In this document: in pieces, positions 25,404-33,934 of the stretch
Layout of the letters: each line of letters begins with the position of its first letter
How positions within the stretch are numbered: position 1 is the stretch's first letter
DNA from: a virus
Reading direction: 5' to 3' (one strand)
IMG/VR virus record: IMGVR_UViG_3300017917_005175
Span: 1-58,649 of that record
DNA: 58,649 nt
Program-made: the position numbers and the translations under genes
The notes under the pieces: generated by a model
Database searches by the model: none
The model's input: only the letters and a program-made list of their open reading frames with translations
What the model was told of the DNA's origin: nothing

Positions 25404-25631
25404 TTATTCTAAGGTTAAATCACCAGATGCAGCAGATGTTAAAATACTTTCCATCATTTTGTTTAGATTTTCATCAAACATTTTCAGGTACTCAGGTTCT
25501 AGCATTAAACTATTTTCATTTTCCTGAACTAGTTCCATATGCCTTAAGTTATCGACAATGTCTGTTCCTGTTAAAATAGCTAATTGCACTAGCTTTGCAA
25601 TATGTGAAATGCACATGTCATTTAATTTCAT
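25404..25631 (-). CDS. Small conserved-looking phage protein, 75 aa
   Basis: Starts MKLNDMCISHIAKLVQLAIL after an excellent ribosome binding site (TTAGGAGAAAAA). The sequence LVQLAILTGTDIVDNLRHM followed by LEPEYLKMFDENLNKMM resembles small proteins I associate with nucleotide-metabolism blocks of marine phages, but I cannot name a function. It precedes the MazG-like gene by 11 nt, so the two are probably co-expressed. Confidence 0.7.
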   Translation of the reverse strand: MKLNDMCISHIAKLVQLAILTGTDIVDNLRHMELVQENENSLMLEPEYLKMFDENLNKMMESILTSAASGDLTLE

Positions 25632-25679
25632 TTTTTCTCCTAATTAGATTTAATATAAACGAATATAATAATAAAGACT

Positions 25680-25886
25680 ATGGTTTACAATGAAAAAGAA
25701 AATTTAATAGGAAAATTGTTTAAATATTCTGATGATGTTGCTTTGATTATAGACTTTATAGAAGCAGATCCTAAGATTAATCTGCATTATGATGAAATTG
25801 TTATTTTCTCAAACGGAAAAATCCACAAATTTCCTTACATTTGGCTAAAAACCATTCAAGGAAATTCAAATATATTTCTCAATTAA
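25680..25886 (+). CDS. Small plus-strand protein, 68 aa
   Basis: A small frame on the plus strand between two divergent/convergent minus-strand genes. It starts 49 nt from the 75-aa gene's start, and its stop overlaps the thyX stop by 4 nt, exactly filling the space. The content (GKLFKYSDDVALIIDFIEADP) looks like a compact beta-barrel-type small protein, and the codon use is normal. The ribosome binding site is weak (AAAG). No family is recognised. Confidence 0.6.
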   Translation: MVYNEKENLIGKLFKYSDDVALIIDFIEADPKINLHYDEIVIFSNGKIHKFPYIWLKTIQGNSNIFLN

Positions 25887-26578
25887 GAATTATATTGTTT
25901 GTATGCTTCATATGCATGAGGCCATAGTTCTTTAATAATATTAGAAATTCCTTGTGCCAAAACTCTAATTTCAAGTTGAGCATCAATGTGATCTCTTTTT
26001 TCAATAAATCCCATCCAGTTATGAAGATTTGCTGTTGCCCAATAAGTCGTGTAAAGGTTTTGAGGTAAATACATACGAGCTAATTCTCTACCAATACCTT
26101 TATCAATCATCTCATTATATACCTTTAATGTTTTTTCACAATGATCATGTAAACTATCTGAAGCTGTTAAACCTGTTGTTTCTAAAACAGGATTATAATC
26201 TTCATTTAAAGTTGATTGCCTGTTCTTTTTGTCTTGCGGACGTAAAGCTTCTGGAAAATAAAATTCAATATTTTCAGCAGTATATCTTCTACTAATTTCA
26301 TTGTAAGAAGCAGTCCTATGTCTCATGTGTTGTTTTGAAACAAACAGAGGAACTTTGCACCTGACTGTTAAAATATTATGTTCCAATGTAGAAGTATGAC
26401 CTGATTTAATTAGAAAATTGAGTAACTTTTTATCTTTTTCATCGAACTGCAATGACTCTTTACCTGTTGAAGCTCTAGCTGCATTAACAATAGTTAAATC
26501 ATTTCCCATATGTTGAATATATTCTACAAACCCTACACCGTCATTATATAAATAAAGTTTATTATTTCCAAAAAACAT
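25883..26578 (-). CDS. thyX: FAD-dependent thymidylate synthase ThyX
   Basis: Makes dTMP from dUMP using methylene-tetrahydrofolate, NADPH and FAD. The diagnostic ThyX motif R-H-R-x-x-S-x-x-x-x-S-x-R-Y is present as RHRTASYNEISRRY, with the preceding SGHTSTLEHN flavin-binding segment and the C-terminal RxxxP-type region (GRELARMYLPQ). Length 231 is typical. The ribosome binding site AAGGTGG precedes ATG. It works with dCMP deaminase and dUTPase, which supply dUMP. There is no classical ThyA in the window. Confidence 0.96.
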   Translation of the reverse strand: MFFGNNKLYLYNDGVGFVEYIQHMGNDLTIVNAARASTGKESLQFDEKDKKLLNFLIKSGHTSTLEHNILTVRCKVPLFVSKQHMRHRTASYNEISRRYTAENIEFYFPEALRPQDKKNRQSTLNEDYNPVLETTGLTASDSLHDHCEKTLKVYNEMIDKGIGRELARMYLPQNLYTTYWATANLHNWMGFIEKRDHIDAQLEIRVLAQGISNIIKELWPHAYEAYKQYNS

Positions 26579-26643
26579 ATATCTGCCACCTTAATCTAGA
26601 TTTAAAGCAAAATAATAAAAAAGAAGAAGAAATACAATATTTT

Positions 26644-27219
26644 TTAGGCCATTTGATATGTCTGATCAAACTCTGCTCTAGCAATACGATATACTTCTTG
26701 ATCATTAATTATCAACACATCATTAATTTTAACAGGCATTGATCCTCCCCATGGGGCTTCGAATTTTAAAATCTCACCACCTGCTTTTTCGACACGTGTT
26801 TCAACTGTTTCTCCTCCTTGTGCCTGTTTTGCATATACTTTTTGTTGCTTTTTTACATTTACTTTTTTTCCATTTTCATGCATCCATTCAAGAAATTGTT
26901 TTTGTCCAACTATTTCATTTTTATCAAAATCTCTTTCAAGTCTCTCTGCGATGTTTTTATCAATAACAATGCCTGTACGCGTTTCAGGTTTAACATTGTA
27001 AATTTTAAATCCATTAGATCCAGAACCTACAGGATTTTCATCATACAATTTTGGAAATTTTGCTTGTTTGACAACATATTCTTCTCCTGCTTTTGTCATT
27101 GCTTTAATAATCCAGTCACCAGCATCAACTTTTTTATTTACGGTTTCTACTTCTGTCTCTACTGATTCTTTTATTATTGATCTAATAATAGATCTAAGTT
27201 TTCTTTCGGAAATTAACAT
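26644..27219 (-). CDS. Tagged protein, function unknown
   Basis: A 191-residue protein beginning MLISERKLRSIIRSIIKESV, one of the clearest leaders in the window: a basic amphipathic helix ending I-K-E-S. Residues 30-75 and 150-190 are beta-rich (GDWIIKAMTKAGEEYVVKQ; VKINDVLIINDQEVYRIA). No catalytic motif recognised. It sits between thyX and the ClpP pair. The mature part would be about 170 residues if cleaved after I-K-E. Confidence 0.7.
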   Translation of the reverse strand: MLISERKLRSIIRSIIKESVETEVETVNKKVDAGDWIIKAMTKAGEEYVVKQAKFPKLYDENPVGSGSNGFKIYNVKPETRTGIVIDKNIAERLERDFDKNEIVGQKQFLEWMHENGKKVNVKKQQKVYAKQAQGGETVETRVEKAGGEILKFEAPWGGSMPVKINDVLIINDQEVYRIARAEFDQTYQMA

Positions 27220-27271
27220 TTTTATTCCTTTGTATTGAAAAATAATATATTATTATGTATTTAGAAAAAAA

Positions 27272-27877
27272 CTAGAATTTAAATTCAATGTCAGAATGAA
27301 AATTGATTTCAAAATCCGGATTTGAAATATTATCACACATTCCAATTTCCAGAGCCTCATCTGGATCAATATACCAATCAGCTCTTCCTTTGTTTTGTAT
27401 CATTTTTTCAAAATAGCCTTTTTCTTGCCCGCAGTTTCTATCTACTTCTTCTAAAATCTTTAATTGCAATCTTTCAGTTTCTTTAAAAGAGCTTCTTAGT
27501 TCTTCAATTTTACCAAAATGACCAGCACCGATGTCATGCATCATTACTGTAGCATCTTTACCGCAATATCTTAGTCCTTTATTTCCATAAGTCATAAGAA
27601 TTGCACCACAACTCATTGCTTTGCCTTCAACAATTGTTGCAACAGGTATCCTGCTATGTTTAATTGCTTCAATCATTCTTGTCAGTGAATACACTTCTCC
27701 GCCATAACTATCAATGACAATAGGAATAATAGGTTGACCTGTATTATGTGCTAATGTAAATTCTTTAATAAACTTTCTTGCACTTTCTTCATCAAAGTCA
27801 TTTACGGTAATAATCACAGGAGAAATTCTCATTTCTAATTCTTTGATTTTGTTTGAAATATTTCTAATTAACTTCAT
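27272..27877 (-). CDS. ClpP-like serine protease, triad intact
   Basis: A 201-residue ClpP/crotonase-fold peptidase. The triad can be placed as Ser89 (EGKAMSCGAIL), His114 (VMMHDIGAG) and Asp167 (RADWYIDPDEAL), with the substrate-binding loop IDSYGGEV upstream. It is translationally coupled to the upstream paralog by a 14-nt overlap, and GAGG precedes its ATG. No ATPase partner was seen in the window. It might work with host Clp ATPases, act on virion precursors as ClpP-like prohead proteases do in other phages, or form a mixed complex with its inactive neighbour. The role is inferred. Confidence 0.85.
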   Translation of the reverse strand: MKLIRNISNKIKELEMRISPVIITVNDFDEESARKFIKEFTLAHNTGQPIIPIVIDSYGGEVYSLTRMIEAIKHSRIPVATIVEGKAMSCGAILMTYGNKGLRYCGKDATVMMHDIGAGHFGKIEELRSSFKETERLQLKILEEVDRNCGQEKGYFEKMIQNKGRADWYIDPDEALEIGMCDNISNPDFEINFHSDIEFKF

Positions 27878-28505
27878 CGAAAATTACCTCTTTGTATTCT
27901 TTCTTGTCAAATTTGTATGTAGGGTAAACATTAATCTCAAAATGTGGTATTTTTTTATGGTCAACTAGTCTGTAAAATAATGCGTCATCTGCATCTAAAT
28001 ACCAATCGCAACCACCTTTATCTTTTATAAGTTGTTCAAAATGACCTTTTTCATTTTCTGTATTTTTATCTAAGATCGTGCATATTTTTTTATGTAGTCT
28101 TTCTACTTCTCTAGAATCAGGTTTAAATTCACCTGTTTCTCCCCAAGAATCTTTTGAAATATTATTAAGCATTAAAGTTGAATTTTCACCAATAAATCTT
28201 AAACCTTTATCTCCACATGATGCCAATACTGCAGCAGCACCAATCGCTTTTCCTAAAACAACTGTCGCGATAGAAATACTACATGTATTTAATGTATCAA
28301 TAATGGATAAAAGACTATGAATATTACCACCATAACAATCAATAACAATAGGCAGAACTTTTTGTTGTGCACTAATTGCCATTGAAACAGCTTGACGAAA
28401 TTCAGGAACAAATTCATCATCAATATCTGAAACATTTACAATGATTGGATCTTGTCTCAATTCTGCTAGCTTCAAATTTGATGAAACATTAAAAGTATGA
28501 TACAT
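27864..28505 (-). CDS. ClpP-like paralog, catalytic residues lost
   Basis: A 213-residue paralog aligned along its whole length with the downstream ClpP-like protein (IVIDCYGGNIHSLLSIID vs IVIDSYGGEVYSLTRMIE; GGCDWYLDADDAL vs GRADWYIDPDEAL). The catalytic Ser position is Gly89 (GKAIGAAAV) and the His position is Asn114 (LMLNNIS); only Asp167 remains, so it cannot be a serine protease by this mechanism. The pair resembles ClpP/ClpR partners in cyanobacteria and plastids, where inactive subunits form mixed rings. The ribosome binding site AAGGAATTTAT precedes ATG. Regulatory or scaffold subunit is inferred. Confidence 0.82.
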   Translation of the reverse strand: MYHTFNVSSNLKLAELRQDPIIVNVSDIDDEFVPEFRQAVSMAISAQQKVLPIVIDCYGGNIHSLLSIIDTLNTCSISIATVVLGKAIGAAAVLASCGDKGLRFIGENSTLMLNNISKDSWGETGEFKPDSREVERLHKKICTILDKNTENEKGHFEQLIKDKGGCDWYLDADDALFYRLVDHKKIPHFEINVYPTYKFDKKEYKEVIFDEVN

Positions 28506-28564
28506 ATAAATTCCTTAAAATTAAAATAATAAGGATTATAAACTAGAAATAAAGAGATTACAAA

Positions 28565-28984
28565 TTATTGTTGAGGAGAAGGCGCTTTATCTTGCAAATA
28601 TTCTTTGGCTTGTTCAACATATCTAGGGTCATGTCTTAATCTATGTTTTATTACTTTTCGCCAGTCAGATTTATATTTAAGCCTTAAATCTTTTTTGTTC
28701 TCAATGAAATCATTTACATATTCAATACCATGTTTATGCAAAATTTTTGCTTTTGTATATCGATATTTCTTTAACCAGTCAGCTAATCCATGACGATACA
28801 AAGAAGTCAATGAATTTAAAGGAAAATTTCTTTGATCTGCTTTTAGTTGTAAGACCTGTTGTGTTTTTTCATCTATCCATGTCGACTCTTCTTTCAAGAG
28901 TTGAATGTATATATCAATATCATGTTCAGACAGAGTCAAACAATCCGATATTACTTCTCTCAATACGTTTTCTTTTAATAACAT
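28565..28984 (-). CDS. Small tagged protein, LTSxYRxGLxxWL family, copy A
   Basis: A 139-residue protein with leader-like start MLLKENVLREVISDCLTLSE. The C-terminal half contains PLNSLTSLYRHGLADWLKKY followed by YVNDFIENKK and a basic region, matching the neighbouring 119-aa gene (PLGALTSVYRKGLGAWLTGH, RVNSFIRGGK). The shared domain resembles small uncharacterised domains I associate with phage and large-virus genomes. I do not assign a database name. The protein is basic and may bind nucleic acid. Packaging is inferred from the leader. Confidence 0.7.
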   Translation of the reverse strand: MLLKENVLREVISDCLTLSEHDIDIYIQLLKEESTWIDEKTQQVLQLKADQRNFPLNSLTSLYRHGLADWLKKYRYTKAKILHKHGIEYVNDFIENKKDLRLKYKSDWRKVIKHRLRHDPRYVEQAKEYLQDKAPSPQQ

Positions 28985-29013
28985 TTCTTAATTTCTCTAT
29001 TTAATTTAAATAA

Positions 29014-29373
29014 TTATTTCTTTTTCCTGTGTTTTTGCACTTTTTCCCATTCCTTTTTGTCAACTTTTCTTGTTTTTCCACCTCTTATAAAGCTATTTAC
29101 TCTTGCCATAGCCCAAGCATGTTGAGGCATACCTTGTTTATGGCCGGTCAACCAAGCTCCTAGGCCTTTTCTATAGACGGAAGTAAGTGCACCTAAAGGC
29201 ATATTTGCTTTTTCTGCCTTGTCCTTAAGCTTGTCTCGAGTTTGTTTTGAAAGTTTACCTTCGGACAATATTCCTTCGAAAAGATCATTCCAACTTTCAT
29301 TGATTTCATCTAGATCATATTCTAACATTTCTTCAATAATGTCATTTAAGACTTGTTCTTTTAAGATAATCAT
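29014..29373 (-). CDS. Small tagged protein, LTSxYRxGLxxWL family, copy B
   Basis: A 119-residue protein with start MIILKEQVLNDIIEEMLEYD (I-E-E and L-D-E candidates). The domain around residues 65-115 includes PLGALTSVYRKGLGAWLTGH, the segment HAWAMARVNSFIRGGKTRK and the tail KVQKHRKKK. It is paralogous to the upstream 139-aa gene but better conserved, keeping Trp-Ala-x-Ala-Arg-Val. Its start overlaps the end of the 77-aa gene by 4 nt (ATGA). Function unknown. Confidence 0.72.
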   Translation of the reverse strand: MIILKEQVLNDIIEEMLEYDLDEINESWNDLFEGILSEGKLSKQTRDKLKDKAEKANMPLGALTSVYRKGLGAWLTGHKQGMPQHAWAMARVNSFIRGGKTRKVDKKEWEKVQKHRKKK

Positions 29374-29603
29374 TTCTTTTTTCCTTTGGCTTTGTCATAT
29401 TGCTTGTCAGCGTCCCAATAATCATAACAACTTTTTGGAGGATTAGGTCCTGCGCATTTATTGATTTCTCGGGCCATTGAAGCATTGGATCTTTTTGTTC
29501 CTTTTGCATATGCTTTAGGTAAAGTTTTTGCAGTCACTTTTTTCTTTTCATGTAAATCATCCAATAGATACTGAATGTATTCTTTTAATAATTCTTCATT
29601 CAT
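29370..29603 (-). CDS. Small tagged Cys-containing protein, 77 aa
   Basis: Starts MNEELLKEYIQYLLDDLHEK, a leader with L-H-E. The rest reads NASMAREINKCAGPNPPKSC then YDYWDADKQYDKAKGKKK, a compact Cys-containing pattern that I have seen in small phage proteins without a known function. The 4-nt overlap with the next gene implies coupling. Three adjacent genes (139, 119 and 77 aa) all carry leaders and basic C-termini, suggesting co-packaged DNA-binding proteins; inference. Confidence 0.68.
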   Translation of the reverse strand: MNEELLKEYIQYLLDDLHEKKKVTAKTLPKAYAKGTKRSNASMAREINKCAGPNPPKSCYDYWDADKQYDKAKGKKK

Positions 29604-29629
29604 AATGAAACCTTTTGATATATTTTTAA

Positions 29630-30886
29630 TTATAGAGAAGGCCTAACAAATTCTTTTTGAATTTTTGATTTTAATTTATTTGTATAATATTTTTTAAGCT
29701 TAGGATCACCATGATTCATTATGTCTTCAATAAAAGGAAAATTATACATGACTTCGACATTTTCAACAAGATCATATGCTATATCATAGGCTTCATCTAC
29801 TGGTATAAATTCAAATAAAGAATTAATCATTTCACCAATGTCAGTAATGTAATTAATTTCTCCTTCTTTTACTTTTAAAAGAATATTTCCTGCTTTCGAA
29901 TCTAGCAAATGAAACAATAATTCAATAATTTCATTAGAGTCGTTTAGATAATTTTTGCAAGAATGCGTAAAACCTATTACAAAGTCATTTAACCTTGTAG
30001 GTGCTTCTGTAGAGTCATAATAATAATTTCTTTTTTCTTCATCTTCAATATTGACATTGTCGCCTGCAACATCTCTCATTTTATTTAAAGAACCTTTTTT
30101 GAAATAAGTAAAACTATTGCCTCTTTTTCGAACAGGATCGCCAACAATTTCATCCCAAAAGATATCTTCAATTTTTGCAGGCGTTAAATTAATTCCTTGC
30201 TTGTTTTGTTTAATTACGTAATTATAAAAATTAAAGATACAAGAATTATATATTTGATAGGCGTGTTGCGCTTCATGCCTAATAGTAGAAAGATATTCAT
30301 TTACTAATTTTTTGTCATTAAGTATTTCAGTTACGAGTCCATTCACACCATATTTGATATAAACATTGTAAAATTTTAAAGTAATTAGATCCTGAATATT
30401 GATCACAATGTCACCTTTCAAAGAACGATTATATTCAAAATATTGAGGATATTCTGTGTGTCCTCTTGCATCTGTTATGTCTTTGTCAGATAACAAATTC
30501 TCTTGATTTGTCTCTAGAGTGTATTCGATATAAGTAGCATCTAGATTTAATATCAATCCTAATTTTACTAATTCTTCAATGTATTCTTTGGCCTTTGGTA
30601 AAATATAGTTTTCCATGTCATGATCTAATATGACATAATTTTTATTTTGATCAATGTCATTTCTAAAATCCACAACTTTTTCATTGATCATTTTAACCAA
30701 AAGATCTGTCGACAAAGGTATATTTTTATAGCTTTTATTCTTTTTATATAGTATTTTTAAAAAATCAAATACTGCTGGTAGGGCAACAGCAATAATATGC
30801 TCAAAAGCATTCAAAATTATGTACCTAGGAACAGGACTAATGTTAGGATTAGGTGGCGTATGTGCCTCTTTTAAAAAATATTTCAT
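29630..30886 (-). CDS. Zincin-like protein with short leader
   Basis: A 418-residue protein. Residues 200-212 are STIRHEAQHAYQI, with His204-Glu205-x-x-His208 as an HExxH metalloprotease motif; a downstream Glu such as that in DSTEAPTRLNDF could be the third zinc ligand. The N-terminus MKYFLKEAHTP is a short leader ending L-K-E-A, strikingly like T4 internal-protein targeting peptides. A hydrophobic N-terminal region (IIAVALPAVFDFLKIL) may be an amphipathic helix. It is the first gene after the nrdB terminator, so it probably has its own promoter. A peptidase injected with DNA is one hypothesis; substrate unknown. Confidence 0.7.
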   Translation of the reverse strand: MKYFLKEAHTPPNPNISPVPRYIILNAFEHIIAVALPAVFDFLKILYKKNKSYKNIPLSTDLLVKMINEKVVDFRNDIDQNKNYVILDHDMENYILPKAKEYIEELVKLGLILNLDATYIEYTLETNQENLLSDKDITDARGHTEYPQYFEYNRSLKGDIVINIQDLITLKFYNVYIKYGVNGLVTEILNDKKLVNEYLSTIRHEAQHAYQIYNSCIFNFYNYVIKQNKQGINLTPAKIEDIFWDEIVGDPVRKRGNSFTYFKKGSLNKMRDVAGDNVNIEDEEKRNYYYDSTEAPTRLNDFVIGFTHSCKNYLNDSNEIIELLFHLLDSKAGNILLKVKEGEINYITDIGEMINSLFEFIPVDEAYDIAYDLVENVEVMYNFPFIEDIMNHGDPKLKKYYTNKLKSKIQKEFVRPSL

Positions 30887-30960
30887 GCTATTTATCTTGT
30901 TTTTATAGATAAATAATCTGTAATCAGGTTTAAATTTAAATTAAATAATATATGAATATA

Positions 30961-30984
30961 TAAAAAATCGGTTACGTGATAACC
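30961..30984 (-). terminator. Intrinsic terminator after nrdB
   Basis: On the minus strand the hairpin GGTTATCACGTAACC (5-bp stem, 5-nt loop, 30970-30984) is followed directly by GATTTTTTA, a typical rho-independent terminator. It lies about 20 nt beyond the nrdB stop and before the next minus-strand gene. The stem is short, so partial read-through is likely. Confidence 0.6.
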
Positions 30985-31004
30985 TGTGTATTCCTGTTAA
31001 TCTC

Positions 31005-31970
31005 CTAGGCCAATTGTTCCCAACCCCAATCTGATCCTGCCATACCGTCTGCATTATAATCAGTCACAACACCTTCGAAGAAGTTTTTAAAGCTATCTCC
31101 ATTGACAATCCAGTCTAACCAAGGCAAAGGATTATCTTTAATATTGAAAACAGGTTTGAGACCTAATTGAATAAGTCTTCTGTCTGCAATGTATCTAATA
31201 TACTGTTTGACTTCCGAAGCAGCCAAACCATCAGGATTACCCATGTCATAAGCAAGATCGATCACTTTGTCTTCCAGATCTACAGCATATGTAAACATAC
31301 GATAAATTTCTGACTTTAGCTCATCATTGACAATTCTAGGATTTTCTTTGACATATTCTCTAAATAGTTGCGTCATACCTTGCACGTGCATTGTTTCGTC
31401 TCTAATTGACCATTCAACAATCTCGCACATTCCTTTCATCTTGCCAAATCTCTGATAGTTTAGAAGCATCACAAAAGCACTGAACAATGACATACCTTCA
31501 TTACATGCAGATTGTGCCAGAGCACAGGCTAAACCTTTTTTAGTGGAAACATCGGCCTTTTGCATAAATTCAATCTTTTCTTTCAGTTCATGATATGCTA
31601 GAAACGCAGAATATTCTTCCTCAGGCAAACCTAAGGTGTCATTTAATAATGCATAGCTACGTTGATGAGTACCTTCACGATTTGCGAAAGAAAGTAGCAT
31701 TGAACGGATCTCATTGTTCTTAAATTTAGGGATAAATAAATCGCAGTAATTGCCACCAACGGCTACGTCAGACTGGGTAAAGAGACGTAAGATCTGGGTA
31801 ATATGATTTTTTTCAGACTGTGAAATCTTACCGCTCTTCCATTGATTGACATCCTCTTGTAGTTTAGCTTCCCAGCTACCCCAGTGAATCTTTTCATGTG
31901 ACTCAGCCATTTCCATAGCCCATGGGTATTGAAAAGGTTTGTAGGTAATATTACTCTCTGTTAAACTCAT
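31005..31970 (-). CDS. nrdB: Ribonucleotide reductase beta subunit (class I)
   Basis: The radical-generating small subunit, 321 residues. Di-iron ligand motifs are visible: Asp in FTQSDVAVGGNY, E-x-x-H in ANREGTHQRSYALL (with the radical Tyr in SYA), Glu in SACNEGMSLFSAF and D-E-x-x-H in IRDETMHVQGM. It pairs with the alpha subunit encoded 2 kb upstream, although two leader-tagged genes lie between them. The C-terminus GSDWGWEQLA would be the alpha-binding tail. A terminator hairpin follows. Confidence 0.95.
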   Translation of the reverse strand: MSLTESNITYKPFQYPWAMEMAESHEKIHWGSWEAKLQEDVNQWKSGKISQSEKNHITQILRLFTQSDVAVGGNYCDLFIPKFKNNEIRSMLLSFANREGTHQRSYALLNDTLGLPEEEYSAFLAYHELKEKIEFMQKADVSTKKGLACALAQSACNEGMSLFSAFVMLLNYQRFGKMKGMCEIVEWSIRDETMHVQGMTQLFREYVKENPRIVNDELKSEIYRMFTYAVDLEDKVIDLAYDMGNPDGLAASEVKQYIRYIADRRLIQLGLKPVFNIKDNPLPWLDWIVNGDSFKNFFEGVVTDYNADGMAGSDWGWEQLA

Positions 31971-32055
31971 TTTTATTCTCTTGTTAATGTTTCAGTAATA
32001 CTAATTATAAAATTTCTAGGCCAAAAATACATTAATTTAAGATTAAATTTAAACT

Positions 32056-33036
32056 CTAAACTCTAGAACTAAATGTCAATATGACTTTACCTCTAAACAT
32101 GTTCCAAAATTCACCAACACATTGACATAACATATCTGACACGCCGGCGGACACAATTTCTTCAATTAATTCTTCATTGTTTTTATGCATTGGTGCTAAA
32201 CAACGTTTAATAATGTCATGAGGGTCACTTGAACCAGCTAAACCTGGATTTGTTGCATTATTACTCATAATTGTGCATGTATCAGGATTTAACCAACCAA
32301 GAGCCATTAAAATTAAACTCCAAACGACTTCAACGTCACCGCTTCTTGACAATGCTCGACCTTCGAATACGCCTGGAGTATTTAAACTTTTTCCGTTTGG
32401 CAATTGTATATTGTCTAAAATCTCGTACAATTCTAAAGCCGGTTCAAACATTTGAAAATGATTAGAGTCAATAACCTGATGTAACATATTAAAAGCAGTA
32501 GGAGGATCAGCCATGTCACTAGTATGAGACCCTAAATATATTAATACTCCGTTTTTATCATTGTTAGCTAGTTGTGTAGACTCTCTTAGAGTATTAAATA
32601 GCTTTTGAACAGATGGATCATTTTCATCTAATGACTCTGACAATACTGCAATTATGTCTTCTATTCTATCTGTAATGTCAATAGCTCTAGAAAGAGTTGC
32701 ATCATATGACAAGAGATCTTTTATTCTTGTTTTGTCTTTGCTAAAAAGATTATTTTTAAGAATATTATCGATATCTAAATTTGTTGGGAACATGTAAGTG
32801 TAGATATTACAACCTGGATAATTCTTTAATCTCCAGTCAAGTTGTTTTTGAAATTTATCATAAACTGCACCTGCCATATTTCTATTTCTTTGAACACCAT
32901 GCGTATTTTCCGGAGAAGTTATATCATCTTTTGGATATTTAATACCACCTGTAGGGTGAATACCGCCAAAAGAATGTGCCATTTCTTTGATGACTTGTTG
33001 AATTAAACCTCTTAATTTATTTTCATTAATTGGCAC
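32056..33036 (-). CDS. Tagged 326-aa protein of unknown function
   Basis: The leader MPINENKLRGLIQQVIKEMA is a clear example of the (L/I)-x-E type (I-K-E). A Gly/His-rich turn GGIHPTGGIKYP follows. The remaining 280 residues look globular, with conserved-looking stretches GVLIYLGSHTSDMADPP, HFQMFEPALELYEIL and GRALSRSGDVEVVWSLILMA. No HExxH, P-loop or kinase motif. It lies between nrdB and the zeta-like kinase gene, and its start is close to that gene's stop. A packaged effector is a guess. Confidence 0.7.
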   Translation of the reverse strand: MPINENKLRGLIQQVIKEMAHSFGGIHPTGGIKYPKDDITSPENTHGVQRNRNMAGAVYDKFQKQLDWRLKNYPGCNIYTYMFPTNLDIDNILKNNLFSKDKTRIKDLLSYDATLSRAIDITDRIEDIIAVLSESLDENDPSVQKLFNTLRESTQLANNDKNGVLIYLGSHTSDMADPPTAFNMLHQVIDSNHFQMFEPALELYEILDNIQLPNGKSLNTPGVFEGRALSRSGDVEVVWSLILMALGWLNPDTCTIMSNNATNPGLAGSSDPHDIIKRCLAPMHKNNEELIEEIVSAGVSDMLCQCVGEFWNMFRGKVILTFSSRV

Positions 33037-33039
33037 GTT

Positions 33040-33900
33040 TTATCTTCCTTGATATTTGTTTTGATTTTCTTTTTTGTTTTTATTTAAGAATTGTGCAACT
33101 TTTTTTAACAGATCGCTTACTTTAAATAACGTTATTTTATCATTAATCGCATTTTTTTCCAAATTTGCAATTTGATGATAAATATGCATGTCTTTATCGT
33201 TTAAAATTTTGTCAATTTTTTTATTGATTTCTTCTTTTGATGTATCTTCAATGTTAACAATTATATTTGCTTCATCAAGATGCTTTGATTGTGACATTTT
33301 TATAAAATTGCCAATAAATCCATAATATGTCTGAATTATTCTGTCTGCCGGTAAACCTCTTCCGCCGCTTTTACCTCTATTTTCATTTCTTTTTAGGCAT
33401 ATATCTAAAGGAGTATATACACCTATCAAGTAGACCTGATATCCTTTCTGCTTTAGTGCTTCAAAAGTCTTGTTAAACCAATCTACGCTTCCGCTACTTG
33501 ATCCTGTTCCTTCCATTATAAACCCTAAATTTCCAGTAAGATAATGTTTTTCGAGTCTTTTATCATTTTTATCTGTCGCAGTAGATCTTAATTGATTGAA
33601 TTCATCTTCATTTTTAGGATCATTTAAATAATTAGTAAATGCAGATTTTTGATCTTCTGTTGTTCTTTTTTCTTGTTGATAAGGAACATTTAGCTTTTTT
33701 GACAGTTCAAGTTCTAACTCGGCGTCAGAATTTAAATATTTTAAACCAGGACCAACTTCTTTTAATTTATTAATAATTGTTGATTTGCCTGATCCTGCAG
33801 GGCCTAAAACAATGATTGCCTTGTATATATTTTGATCATGCTTGCCTTCATTGACTAATTTTCTAATTAAATGTATTAAATTTTTTTTATTTACTAACAC
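33040..33900 (-). CDS. Tagged zeta-toxin-like P-loop kinase
   Basis: Residues 33-41 form a Walker A loop, GPAGSGKST. The zeta-toxin/UDP-sugar kinase pattern follows: LNSDAELELELSK (nucleobase/Asp region), GFIMEGTGSSSGSVDWF (the family's EGT), GYQVYLIGVYTPLDICLKRN and ENRGKSGGRGLPADRII (lid arginines). The start MLVNKKNLIHLIRKLVNEGK is a leader ending V-N-E, which fits the common pattern less exactly. Zeta toxins phosphorylate UDP-N-acetylglucosamine and poison cell-wall synthesis; whether this protein does so is unknown. No epsilon-like antitoxin was found next to it. A DNA/RNA end kinase is an alternative. Confidence 0.75.
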   Translation of the reverse strand: MLVNKKNLIHLIRKLVNEGKHDQNIYKAIIVLGPAGSGKSTIINKLKEVGPGLKYLNSDAELELELSKKLNVPYQQEKRTTEDQKSAFTNYLNDPKNEDEFNQLRSTATDKNDKRLEKHYLTGNLGFIMEGTGSSSGSVDWFNKTFEALKQKGYQVYLIGVYTPLDICLKRNENRGKSGGRGLPADRIIQTYYGFIGNFIKMSQSKHLDEANIIVNIEDTSKEEINKKIDKILNDKDMHIYHQIANLEKNAINDKITLFKVSDLLKKVAQFLNKNKKENQNKYQGR

Positions 33901-33934
33901 AAAAAAACCTTTTATTTTAAAATTTATATATATC

